From CALCHX01 sp035761165 (lineage in GTDB: Bacteria; Gemmatimonadota; Gemmatimonadetes; Gemmatimonadales; Gemmatimonadaceae), in the NCBI GenBank assembly GCA_035761165.1, contig DASTRO010000238.1:1-64000 (forward strand): 64,000 nt of DNA, written 5' to 3'. The notes under the pieces are model-generated. The model did no database searches and was not told the origin of the DNA. It saw only the letters and a program-made list of their open reading frames with translations. Position 1 is the first letter of the stretch, and each line of letters begins with the position of its first letter. Shown here piece after piece: positions 41,601-48,520 of this stretch. The translations under genes were made by a program, and so were the position numbers.

Positions 41601-42339
41601 GCTCGACCTGGACGAGCTCTACCGCCTGCAGTGGGGCGGGCGCGGCTCGGGCGAGGACTACCAGCGCAGCGTGCGCGAGGTGTTCGAGCCCACGCTGCGA
41701 CGGCTGACGAAGGAGGCGCGGCGCGAGGGCTGGCTCGCCCCGGCCGCGGTCTACGGCTACTTCCCCGCGCAGGCCGATGGCAACGACGTCGTGGTCTACG
41801 ATCCGGAGGCGTACGCCGCCGACGGCACGAAGCGCGAGGTCGCCCGCTTCCACTTCCCGCGACAGGAGGGGCGCGAGCGCCTCTGCCTCGCCGACTACTT
41901 CCGTGCCGTCGACTCGGACGAGGTGGACGTCGTCGGCCTGCAGGTGGTGACGGTGGGCGACGCCGCGGCGCACCGCTTCGAGGCGCTGCAGGCGGCCGGC
42001 GAGTACTCGGAGGCCTTCTTCTCGCACGGCCTCGCCGTGGAGAGCGCCGAGGCGCTGGCCGAGTGGATGCACCGCCATCAGCGCGCCGAGCTGGGCGTGG
42101 CGGACGGCCGCGGCAAGCGCTATTCGTGGGGCTACGGCGCCTGCCCGGACCTGGAGGACCACGCCGAGCTGTTCAAGCTCCTCCCCGCCGAGCGCGAGCT
42201 CGGGATGTCGCTCACGACCGCGTTCCAGCTGATCCCGGAGCAGAGCACGGCGGCGATCATCATCCATCATCCCGCCGCGAAGTACTACGCGGTGCGTGGG
42301 GCCGGAGCGTCCGTCGCGACGACGGAGGTGGGAGCGTGA
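38677..42339 (+). CDS. metH: Cobalamin-dependent methionine synthase
   Basis: 1,220 residues from ATG 38677. Domains in order: an (Ala-Pro) repeat tail (2-14); homocysteine-binding barrel with zinc ligands Cys252, Cys319 and Cys320; linker 345-385; pterin-binding domain (LLVGERVNAQGSRK, about 390-640); cobalamin cap; cobalamin-binding domain with DVHDIGKS and the cobalt-ligand His789; SAM-dependent reactivation domain with RYSWGYGACPD (Arg1148). All hallmark residues of the full-length enzyme are present, so it should methylate homocysteine using methyl-tetrahydrofolate. Two linkers carry repeat-derived sequence in frame. It is probably controlled by the riboswitch upstream and coupled to the next gene by a GTGA overlap. 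Confidence 0.96.
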   Translation: MSAPAPAPAPAPAPTPLSRVPYGRRAYLDALERRVLVFDGAMGTNIQRHHLTADDFGGKALEGCNDHLVLTRPDVIQGIHESFLAVGCDVVETCTFQSTPRRLAEWGIGERMHELNVQAARLARAACEKYATPDQPRFVAGSIGPTGMLPSSSDPALSAVTFAELSEDYYQQARALVEGGVDVLLVETAQDILEVKAALAGFERLFAELGWRVPVQAQVTLDTSGRMLLGTDVASAMTTLEALGVDVIGLNCSTGPEHMREPVRYLAEHARLPLSVIPNAGLPLNTGTGDAVYPLEPAPMGKQLAEFVGEFGVRVVGGCCGTTPEHLSAIVGAVREAEARRAPGATRGAPPEPHDATLRPTERHPNAADRTGSARGEPRVSSAMRATTIRQVPAPLLVGERVNAQGSRKVKRLLLAEDYEGIAAVAREQAESGAHVLDVCVAVTERADEADQMASVVKLLSQTVETPLMIDSTEPAVIERALEHVPGRAIINSINMENGRQRIDAVVPLAKKHGAALVALTIDQAGMAKTAERKLEVARAIHDIVVHEYGMASEDLLFDALTFTLATGDAEWVDSAHQTIEGIRRIKTELPGVHTILGVSNVSFGLAPEARAVLNSVFLHHCVEAGLDAAIVNPAHVRPYAEIPAEERALADDLVFNRRPDALQRLIEHFESQGAGSRKQETEEDPTAAMTPDEAVHWAIVHRKKEGIEERLDRAGVREQPVRVLNEVLLPAMKEVGDKFGAGELILPFVLQSAEAMKRAVKHLEQFLERAEGYTKGKVVLATVYGDVHDIGKSLVNTILSNNGYTVFDLGKQVPVNTIIEKAVEVGADALGLSALLVSTSKQMPLCVQELARRGMDVPVLIGGAAINRRFGRRALFVDGEQPYAPGVFYCKDAFEGLETMDVLQDGERRADFVARLLDDARRDVFLNTTVGKDVRAGTEDGARSEVPPAPDIPAPPFWGVRTVRDIPLDEVFALLDLDELYRLQWGGRGSGEDYQRSVREVFEPTLRRLTKEARREGWLAPAAVYGYFPAQADGNDVVVYDPEAYAADGTKREVARFHFPRQEGRERLCLADYFRAVDSDEVDVVGLQVVTVGDAAAHRFEALQAAGEYSEAFFSHGLAVESAEALAEWMHRHQRAELGVADGRGKRYSWGYGACPDLEDHAELFKLLPAERELGMSLTTAFQLIPEQSTAAIIIHHPAAKYYAVRGAGASVATTEVGA
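39714..39742. repeat. G-run/C-run palindrome inside metH linker
   Basis: A CGC followed by six G and eight C, then GAACCACATGAT. The reverse complement of 62172-62202 matches it with about three differences. It is translated in frame as part of the linker between the homocysteine and pterin domains (residues about 346-356). Confidence 0.65.
40694..40716. repeat. Short GGGAGCA tandem repeat inside metH linker
   Basis: Two GGGAGCA units and one GGAAGCA unit in the linker between the pterin and cobalamin-cap domains, encoding GAGSRKQ. The linker is longer than needed to join the domains. Confidence 0.55.
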
Positions 42340-44309
42340 GCGACGAGCGGCGAGCGACGAGCGACGAGGGAGCGGCGAGTCGCGAGGGCGTCGGCGTGGC
42401 AGCGAGCGGCACGGACTCGTCGCTCGTCGCTCATCGCTCGTCGCTGCTGTCCCGCCTCCTCGACCCCTCCCAGGTCGTCGTCTTCGACGGCGCCATGGGC
42501 ACCATGCTCTATGCCCGCGGCGTCTTCATCAACCAGTGCTACGACGAGCTGAGCCTGCGCTCGCCCGACCTGGTGCGCGCCGTGCACCGCGCCTACGTGG
42601 ACGCGGGGGCCGAGGTGCTGGAGACCAACAGCTTCGGCGCCAACCGCGCGAAGCTCGCGCAGCACGGGCTCGAGGCGCAGGTGCGCGCCGTGAACGAGGC
42701 CGCGGCGCGGGTGGCGCGCGAGGCCGCGGGCGACGAAGCGCTCGTCGCCGGCGCCGTGGGGCCGCTGGGCGTGCGCCTGGAGCCGTACGGGCCCACCTCG
42801 CGCGACGAGGCGCGCGGCATGTTCCGCGAGCAGATGGAGGGGCTCGTCGCCGGCGGCGCCGACTTCCTCCTCCTCGAGACCTTCGGCGACCTGCTGGAGA
42901 TCGAGCAGGCCATCCTCGCCGCGCGCGAGGTGAACGGCCACCGCCCGGTGATCGCCCAGATGACGATCGGCGCCGACGGCCGCACGCCCTACGGCGCGAC
43001 GGCGGAGGACGTGGCGCGCGCCCTCGACCGCTTCGGCGCCGACGTCATCGGCCTGAACTGCAGCGTCGGACCGCAGATCATCCTCGAGGCGGTCGAACGC
43101 ATGGCGCACACCACGCAGCGCAAGCTGAGCGCGCAGCCCAACGCCGGCATGCCGCGCGAGGTCGGCGGACGCAGCATGTACATGGCCAGCCCCGAGTACA
43201 TGGCCACCTACGCGCGCCACCTCGTGCAGGCCGGCGCCCGCCTGGTCGGCGGCTGCTGCGGCACGACGCCGGAGCACATCCGGGCGATCGCCGAGGGCAT
43301 CCGGCCGCTGGCGCCGAGGAGCGAGCGTCGAGCGGCGAGCGACGAGCGGCGAGGAGCTGCGGTTCACTCGCCGCTCGACGCTCGTCGCTCATCGCTCGGG
43401 GTCCCTCCCGTTCCCCTCGCCGACCGCTCGCGCTGGGGCGCCAGGATCGCGGCGGGGGAGTTCGTCAGCTCGGTCGAGATCGTGCCGCCGCGCGGGGTGG
43501 ACGCCTCGCGCCTCATCGCCGACGCGCGGCGCCTCAAGCAGGCGGGCGTGGACGCGATCAACGTCCCCGACGGCCCGCGCGCGCAGAGCCGCATGGGCGC
43601 CATCATGACCAGCCTGCTCATCGAGCAGCAGGCGGGGATCGAGGCGGTGACGCACTACTGCTGCCGCGACCGCAACCTGCTCGGCATGCTGAGCGACCTG
43701 CTCGGCGCCTCGGCGGTGGGACTGCGCAATCTGCTGCTCATCACCGGCGACCCGCCCAAGATGGGGCCGTACCCCGATGCCACGGCGGTCTTCGACATCG
43801 ACGCGATCGGGCTCACCAACCTGGTGGCCAACCTGAACCGCGGGCTCGACCCCGGCGGCAACGCCATCGGCGAGCCGACGCGCTTCGTCATCGGCGTGGG
43901 CGTGAACCCGGCGGCCATCGATCCGGCGCACGAGCTGCGGCGCTTCGAGTGGAAGGTGGAGGCGGGCGCCGAGTACGCCATCACGCAGCCGGTGTTCGAC
44001 GTGGCGCAGCTCGAACGCTTCCTGGCCAGCATCGCGCACACGCGCATCCCGATCGTCGCCGGCATCTGGCCGCTCGTCTCGGCGCGCAACGCGGAGTTCC
44101 TGGCCAACGAGGTGCCGGGCGTCACCGTGCCGGACGCCGTGATCACGCGCATGCGGGCGGCCAGCGCGCGCTCCAAGGAGCACGCGGTGGCCGAGGGGAT
44201 CGCCATCGCGCGCGAGATGTTCGAGCGGGTCTGCGGCGCGGTGCAGGGCGTGCAGGTCTCGGCGCCGTTCGGCAGGGTGGAGCTGGCGCTGCAGGTGTTC
44301 GGGGGCTGA
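42336..44309 (+). CDS. Homocysteine S-methyltransferase / methylenetetrahydrofolate reductase fusion
   Basis: 657 residues from GTG 42336, overlapping the metH stop. After a repeat-derived leader (SDERRATSDEGAASREG), the homocysteine methyltransferase domain runs from VVVFDGAMGTMLYARG to GGCCGTTPEH, with zinc ligands Cys242, Cys307 and Cys308. A repeat-derived linker (about 328-350) joins it to a MetF-like reductase domain: EIVPPRGVD, THYCCRDRN, LLITGDPPKMGPYPDATAVFDID, EYAITQPVFD and VAGIWPL. The two-domain order matches YitJ-type proteins. The reductase makes methyl-THF for MetH next door; the methyltransferase half could use methyl-THF-derived or SMM/SAM methyl groups. One operon thus covers methyl supply and use. 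Confidence 0.92.
   Translation: MSDERRATSDEGAASREGVGVAASGTDSSLVAHRSSLLSRLLDPSQVVVFDGAMGTMLYARGVFINQCYDELSLRSPDLVRAVHRAYVDAGAEVLETNSFGANRAKLAQHGLEAQVRAVNEAAARVAREAAGDEALVAGAVGPLGVRLEPYGPTSRDEARGMFREQMEGLVAGGADFLLLETFGDLLEIEQAILAAREVNGHRPVIAQMTIGADGRTPYGATAEDVARALDRFGADVIGLNCSVGPQIILEAVERMAHTTQRKLSAQPNAGMPREVGGRSMYMASPEYMATYARHLVQAGARLVGGCCGTTPEHIRAIAEGIRPLAPRSERRAASDERRGAAVHSPLDARRSSLGVPPVPLADRSRWGARIAAGEFVSSVEIVPPRGVDASRLIADARRLKQAGVDAINVPDGPRAQSRMGAIMTSLLIEQQAGIEAVTHYCCRDRNLLGMLSDLLGASAVGLRNLLLITGDPPKMGPYPDATAVFDIDAIGLTNLVANLNRGLDPGGNAIGEPTRFVIGVGVNPAAIDPAHELRRFEWKVEAGAEYAITQPVFDVAQLERFLASIAHTRIPIVAGIWPLVSARNAEFLANEVPGVTVPDAVITRMRAASARSKEHAVAEGIAIAREMFERVCGAVQGVQVSAPFGRVELALQVFGG
42338..42446. 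repeat. Imperfect inverted repeat at the start of the fusion gene
   Basis: Arms 42338-42368 and 42416-42446 (31 nt each, 28 complementary) built from GCGACGAGC-type units, separated by 47 nt. It is translated as SDERRATSDEG on one side and SSLVAHRSSLL on the other. The right arm shares the 20-mer CGCTCGTCGCTCATCGCTCG with the repeat at 43379-43398. Confidence 0.75.
43321..43398. repeat. Inverted repeat in the inter-domain linker of the fusion gene
   Basis: Arms 43321-43339 and 43367-43385 pair at 18 of 19 positions. The right side contains the 20-mer shared with 42421-42440. In frame it encodes SERRAASDERR and DARRSSLG, exactly between the methyltransferase and reductase domains. Confidence 0.75.
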
Positions 44310-44463
44310 GCGGGCGAGGCAGCGAGAGGCGCAGGGCGCGAGCGGCCGGTGGTGCGCGCTGCCCTCGTCACTTGCCGCCTGCGCCGTGTCACTCCCCGCC
44401 CTCGTCTTGACAGGCGCGGCACCCGACGGCACCATTACGTGAGCATTCGGTTACACATTTCCC

Positions 44464-44811
44464 ATGTCCCGCGCCCGCGCCAGCACCGATCCGTTCACCG
44501 CCGTCGCCGATCCCACCCGCCGGGCCCTCCTCGACCGGCTCCGGGAGGGGGCGGCGCCGGTGGCCGAGCTCGCCGCGGGCTTCGCGATGAGCCGCCCGGC
44601 GGTGTCCAAGCATCTGCGGGTCCTGCGCGACGCCCGCCTCGTGCGCGAGCGCCGCGGCGGCGACGACGGCCGCCAGCGCATCTACGAGCTCACGCCCGCG
44701 CCGCTGCGCGAGATCGCTCGCTGGACGGCCGCGTACGAAGTGTTCTGGCCCGCGCACCTGGCGCGGCTCAAGCGCCACCTCGAGCGCCCACCGGAGGATC
44801 CGACCTCATGA
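44464..44811 (+). CDS. ArsR-family transcriptional regulator
   Basis: 115 residues from ATG 44464. A single winged helix: DPFTAVADPTRRALLDRL, VAELAAGFAMSRPAVSKHLRVLRDARLVRERRGG (recognition helix and wing) and a C-terminal amphipathic helix with AYEVFWPAHLARLKRHL. No metal-binding CxC motif is seen, so it is the SRPBCC-partner type rather than a metal sensor. It overlaps the next gene by ATGA. TTGACA at 44407-44412 may be part of its promoter, but a clear -10 was not found. The pair usually regulates itself. Confidence 0.9.
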   Translation: MSRARASTDPFTAVADPTRRALLDRLREGAAPVAELAAGFAMSRPAVSKHLRVLRDARLVRERRGGDDGRQRIYELTPAPLREIARWTAAYEVFWPAHLARLKRHLERPPEDPTS

Positions 44812-45371
44812 TGCCCGCCCCCGACTCCGTCGCGCCCCGTGAGGCGCTCCCCCACGTCGTCCGCACCGTCGTCGACATCGCCGCGTCCCCGGCGCGCGTC
44901 TTCGAGGCGCTCACCGAGCCGGCGGAGCTCGCCGCCTGGTGGGCGGGCGGCGACGCGCACGTGAGCGATTGCGGGGCGGACCCTCGACCGGGCGGCGCCT
45001 GGCACGTCCGGCTGGTGGACGGCAACGGCGTCGAGCGCCTGGTCGCCGGCGAGTATCGCGTCGTCGATGCACCTCACCGCCTGGAGCAGAGCTGGCAGGC
45101 CGACGACGACGCCGCGCCGTCGGTGGTGCGCTACGACCTCGAGCCGCGCGAGGTGGGCGGCACCGAGGGCACGCGCCTCACGGTGACGCACAGCTCCCCG
45201 GTGGCGCTGGCGACCGCGACGTCGGCGCCCGGCCGGGCCTCGGCGCTGGCGGTGCACGTCGCGCGACACCCGCACGCCGGCCCGCCCCGCGCGGTCGTCG
45301 TGGGCCGGGCTCCGAGCGCGACGCTGCACCTGGCGCCCCGCCGCCGGGCGACGTGGCTCGTCAGCGCCTGA
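44808..45371 (+). CDS. SRPBCC (AHSA1-like) domain protein
   Basis: 187 residues, start overlapping the ArsR stop. The SRPBCC core is visible: VVRTVVDIAASPARVFEALTEPAELAAWWAGG, then beta strands through GGTEGTRLTVTHSS. After that the usual final helix (ending in a tryptophan-rich xxWxxxLxxL segment) is missing. It is replaced by an Ala/Arg-rich tail of about 55 residues (ALAVHVARHPHAGPPRAVVVG) that resembles no known end. A frameshift near 45200 or real divergence are both possible. ArsR-AHSA1 pairs are widespread, and their ligand is generally unknown. Confidence 0.75.
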   Translation: MMPAPDSVAPREALPHVVRTVVDIAASPARVFEALTEPAELAAWWAGGDAHVSDCGADPRPGGAWHVRLVDGNGVERLVAGEYRVVDAPHRLEQSWQADDDAAPSVVRYDLEPREVGGTEGTRLTVTHSSPVALATATSAPGRASALAVHVARHPHAGPPRAVVVGRAPSATLHLAPRRRATWLVSA

Positions 45372-45416
45372 TCGCACGCTCGATCGCCGAGCTCCCCACA
45401 TCCGTCCCCCATCCCC

Positions 45417-46046
45417 ATGCCGACCATCTACACCCCCTACATCGTCGAGCGGTCGAGCCGCGGCGAGCGCACCTACGACATCTTCTCGCGCCTGCTGATG
45501 GACCGCATCGTCTTCCTCGGCAGCGCCATCGACGACGACGTGGCGAACAGCATCATCGCCCAGCTCCTCTTCCTCGATGCGGACAGTCCGGGCAAGGACA
45601 TCCACCTCTACATCAACTCCCCGGGCGGGAGCGTGACGGCGGGGCTGGCGATGTACGACGCCATGCAGTCGCTCAGCTCGCCGGTGAGCACCATCTGCAT
45701 GGGCTTCGCGGCGAGCATGGCCTGCTTCATCCTCGCCACCGGCGCGAAGGGCAAGCGCTTCGCCCTTCCGCATGCCCGCATCATGCAGCACCAGCCGTCG
45801 AGCGGCACCGAGGGGACGGCGGCCGACATCGAGCTGCGCGCGAAGGAGATCATCTACACGCGCGAGCAGGTGAACCGGCTGCTGGCCCGCCACACCGGCC
45901 AGCCGCTGGAGCGCATCGAGCGCGACTTCGACCGCGACTACTACATGTCGGCCGAGGAGGCGCGCGCGTACGGGATCATCGACCAGGTCGTCGTGCGCGG
46001 CGAGCAGGTGGTGGAGGAGAGCCGCCGGCCGTCGGTGACGGCCTGA
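45417..46046 (+). CDS. clpP: ClpP-family ATP-dependent protease proteolytic subunit
   Basis: 209 residues from ATG 45417. Catalytic triad: Ser100 in GFAASMACFIL, His125 in ARIMQHQP and Asp174 in DRDYYMSAEEA. Oligomer contacts such as LLFLDADSPGKDIHLYINSPGGSVTAGLAMYD are intact. The residue before AAS is Phe, where most ClpPs have Gln, and ALPHARI replaces the usual LPxSRI. No trigger factor, clpX or lon gene is adjacent, so this may be a secondary ClpP paralogue. Two strong stem-loops follow the stop. Confidence 0.93.
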   Translation: MPTIYTPYIVERSSRGERTYDIFSRLLMDRIVFLGSAIDDDVANSIIAQLLFLDADSPGKDIHLYINSPGGSVTAGLAMYDAMQSLSSPVSTICMGFAASMACFILATGAKGKRFALPHARIMQHQPSSGTEGTAADIELRAKEIIYTREQVNRLLARHTGQPLERIERDFDRDYYMSAEEARAYGIIDQVVVRGEQVVEESRRPSVTA

Positions 46047-46051
46047 AGCAT

Positions 46052-46087
46052 ATCGCGACGCGGGAGCGCGCGCTCCCGCGTCGCGAT
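46052..46087. terminator. Perfect 36-bp palindrome downstream of clpP
   Basis: ATCGCGACGCGGGAGCGC is followed directly by its exact reverse complement, allowing an 18-bp stem with essentially no loop. It starts 5 nt after the clpP stop. There is no T-tract, so it may be a transcript end-protecting structure, a protein site or a terminator of a non-classical type. Confidence 0.5.
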
Positions 46088-46113
46088 GGCGGAGTCGGCC
46101 GTGAGAGATGACG

Positions 46114-46146
46114 AGAGCGCACGCGGTGTTTCGCCGCGTGCGCTCT
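46114..46146. terminator. 13-bp stem-loop between clpP and the GT4 gene
   Basis: Arms AGAGCGCACGCGG (46114-46126) and CCGCGTGCGCTCT (46134-46146) around the loop TGTTTCG. Perfect 13-bp stem, with no following T-run. Together with the palindrome at 46052 it probably insulates clpP from the glycan operon. Confidence 0.5.
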
Positions 46147-46259
46147 TGCCACTTCGTGCGTGCCATCCCACGTTAGGGCCGTCTCCGCCGCCGCGTTCGG
46201 GCGTGGGACGACGGGTCATCCTCACGCCCCCCCGCACGTCCGAGGTTGTTACGGCTCCC

Positions 46260-47543
46260 ATGCGCGTGACACCCAGGCGACCGCTGCGCATCGGGATGCT
46301 GACCACCTTCTATCCCCCCTACAACTTCGGCGGGGATGGCATCGGGGTGGAGCGTCTCGCCACCGCATTGGCGCGGCGCGGGCACGAGGTCACGGTGCTC
46401 CACGACGTGGACGCCTACGAGGTGCTGGCGCACGCGCCCGTCGCCGCCCCCACCACGCCGCCCGTGCCGGGGCTCCGCGTCATCCCGTTGCGGAGTGGGC
46501 TGGGCCCCGTCTCTCCCCTGCTCACCCAGCAGGCCGGCCGGCCGGTGGTGAACGGGCGCCGCATCCGGCGCATCGTCGCGCGCGAGCGCTTCGACGTCAC
46601 CTTCTTCCACAACGTCTCGCTCATCGGCGGTGCCGGGCTCCTCGGCGCCGGAGCCGGCGTCACGCTCTACGAGGCGCACGAGCACTGGCTCGTCTGCCCG
46701 TCCCACGTGCTCTGGCGCCACGGCCGCGAGCCGTGCACCGGGCGGCAGTGCCTGCGCTGCACCCTGCGCCACCACCGCCCGCCCCAGCTCTGGCGCTACA
46801 CCGGCTACCTGGAGCGGCAGCTGCGCCACGTAGACGCCTTCATCGCCAAGAGCGAGTTCAGCCGCCGCAAGCACCACGAGTTCGGCTTCACGCGGGAGAT
46901 GGAGGTGATCCCGTACTTCCTCCCCGATGCGCCGCCCGCGGCCGCGAGCGCGCGCGGCGCGCCGCCGCACGATCGCCCGTACGTCCTCTTCGTCGGGCGC
47001 CTGGAGCGCATCAAGGGGCTGGACGACGTGATCCCGGCGATGCGCCGGCTGCCCGAGCTGGACCTGGTGGTGGCGGGTGACGGCGAGCACGGCCCCGTGC
47101 TGCGGCGGCTGGCTGACGGCGTCGCCAACGTGCGCTTCCTCGGTCGCGTGGCGCCCGACGCGCTGCGGGCGTACTACGACCACGCGCTCGCCCTCGTCGT
47201 GCCGTCGGTCTGCTTCGAGACGTTCGGCATCATCCTCATCGAGGCGTTCCGGCAGGGGACGCCGGTGATCGCACGCCGCATCGGCCCCTTCCCGGAGATC
47301 GTCGAGCGCGCCGGCGGCGGGCTGCTCTTCGAGACGCCGGACGAGCTGGTGGCGGCGCTCCATGCCCTCCACGCCTCGCCGGCGCGCCGCGCCGAGCTGG
47401 CTCGGGCGGGCGCGGCCGCCTTCGCGCGCCACTGGAGCGAGTCCGCGGTCCTGCCGCAGTACCTCGAGCTCATCGCGCGCACCGCCGCCGCCAGGGGGAT
47501 GGCCGAGGTCGCGCATCTCGTTCACGACGGAGCGGCCGCATGA
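46260..47543 (+). CDS. GT4-family glycosyltransferase
   Basis: 427 residues from ATG 46260; the open frame extends upstream through the hairpin region and was trimmed. Features: RIGMLTTFYPPYNFGGDGIGVERLATAL (acceptor-domain glycine loop), a cysteine-rich stretch CPSHVLWRHGREPCTGRQCLRC, VLFVGRLERIKGLDDVIPAM, DLVVAGDGE and the E-x7-E region CFETFGIILIEAFRQGTPVIAR. It transfers a sugar from a nucleotide donor in the cytoplasm. The stop overlaps the next start (ATGA), opening a five-gene coupled run to 52520. The Cys cluster recalls GT4 proteins of EPS loci and may bind a metal. Confidence 0.9.
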   Translation: MRVTPRRPLRIGMLTTFYPPYNFGGDGIGVERLATALARRGHEVTVLHDVDAYEVLAHAPVAAPTTPPVPGLRVIPLRSGLGPVSPLLTQQAGRPVVNGRRIRRIVARERFDVTFFHNVSLIGGAGLLGAGAGVTLYEAHEHWLVCPSHVLWRHGREPCTGRQCLRCTLRHHRPPQLWRYTGYLERQLRHVDAFIAKSEFSRRKHHEFGFTREMEVIPYFLPDAPPAAASARGAPPHDRPYVLFVGRLERIKGLDDVIPAMRRLPELDLVVAGDGEHGPVLRRLADGVANVRFLGRVAPDALRAYYDHALALVVPSVCFETFGIILIEAFRQGTPVIARRIGPFPEIVERAGGGLLFETPDELVAALHALHASPARRAELARAGAAAFARHWSESAVLPQYLELIARTAAARGMAEVAHLVHDGAAA

Positions 47544-48520
47544 AGGTCTTCATCACCGGCGGGGCCGGCTTCATCGGCTCGCATCTGGCGGAGCGCCTGC
47601 TGGCGGACGGCCACCGCGTCGTCCTGCTGGACGATCTCTCCACCGGCAGCATCGACAACGTCGCGCACCTGCTCGAGCACCCGCGACTCACCTACCGCAT
47701 CGGCTCGGTGATGGATGCGCCGCTCGTGGCGGAGCTGGTGGACCGCTGCGACGTCACGGTGCACCTGGCGGCAGCCGTGGGCGTGCGGCTCATCGTCGAG
47801 CGCCCGGTGCGGACCATCGAGACCAACGTGCACGGCACGGAGGTGGTGCTGAACGCGGTCTCGCGGAAGAACCGGCTCGTCGTGGTCGCGTCCACCTCCG
47901 AGGTGTACGGCAAGGGGAGCCGCTGCCCCTTCCGCGAGGACGACGACCTCGTCCTCGGGCCCACTACACACTCCCGCTGGGCCTACGCCTGCTCCAAGGC
48001 GCTGGACGAGTGGCTGGCGCTGGCCTATCACCGCGAGCAGGGGACGCCGGTGATCGTCGTGCGCTTCTTCAACACCGTCGGCCCGCGGCAGACGGGGCGC
48101 TACGGCATGGTGCTGCCGACCTTCGTGGCACAGGCGGAGGCGGGGCAGCCGCTCACGGTGCACGGCACCGGCGAGCAGACGCGCTGCTTCGGCCACGTGC
48201 GCGATGCCGTGGAGGCGCTGCTCCGCCTCGTCCAGACGCCGGCCGCCGTGGGCGGCGTCTTCAACATCGGGAACGACGAGGAGGTGAGCATCAACCGCCT
48301 CGCCGAGCGCGTCATCGAGCTCACCGGCAGCCCGTCGCCGGTGGTGCACGTGCCGTACGCGGAGGCGTTCGCGCACGGCTTCGAGGACATGCAGCGCCGC
48401 GTGCCCGACCTGCGGAAGCTGGAAGCGATGGTCGGCTTCCGCCCACGCACCCCGCTGGACGAGATCATCCAGGACGTCATCGCCGCGCACCGCGGCGCGC
48501 TGGAGGCCGCGGCCGGGTGA
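47540..48520 (+). CDS. NAD-dependent nucleotide-sugar epimerase/dehydratase (extended SDR)
   Basis: 326 residues, ATG 47540. Cofactor loop GGAGFIGSHLAERLL (residues 7-21), D-L-S-T-G at the adenosine site, STSEVYGKGSRCPF, catalytic Tyr and Lys in WAYACSKALDEW, and RFFNTVGPRQTGRYGMVLP. Sequence style is that of UDP-glucose 4-epimerase or UDP-glucuronate decarboxylase relatives; the exact reaction cannot be decided. It is coupled on both sides (ATGA before, GTGA after), between a GT4 gene and a UbiA-type transferase. Confidence 0.9.
   Translation: MKVFITGGAGFIGSHLAERLLADGHRVVLLDDLSTGSIDNVAHLLEHPRLTYRIGSVMDAPLVAELVDRCDVTVHLAAAVGVRLIVERPVRTIETNVHGTEVVLNAVSRKNRLVVVASTSEVYGKGSRCPFREDDDLVLGPTTHSRWAYACSKALDEWLALAYHREQGTPVIVVRFFNTVGPRQTGRYGMVLPTFVAQAEAGQPLTVHGTGEQTRCFGHVRDAVEALLRLVQTPAAVGGVFNIGNDEEVSINRLAERVIELTGSPSPVVHVPYAEAFAHGFEDMQRRVPDLRKLEAMVGFRPRTPLDEIIQDVIAAHRGALEAAAG

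Noticed and set aside
38509..42270. A 1,253-codon open frame antisense to metH, and similar long antisense frames elsewhere
   Set aside because: At this GC content stop codons are rare in all frames. The composition (His/Arg/Gly-rich) matches the reverse reading of normal genes, and the sense strand has full MetH motifs.
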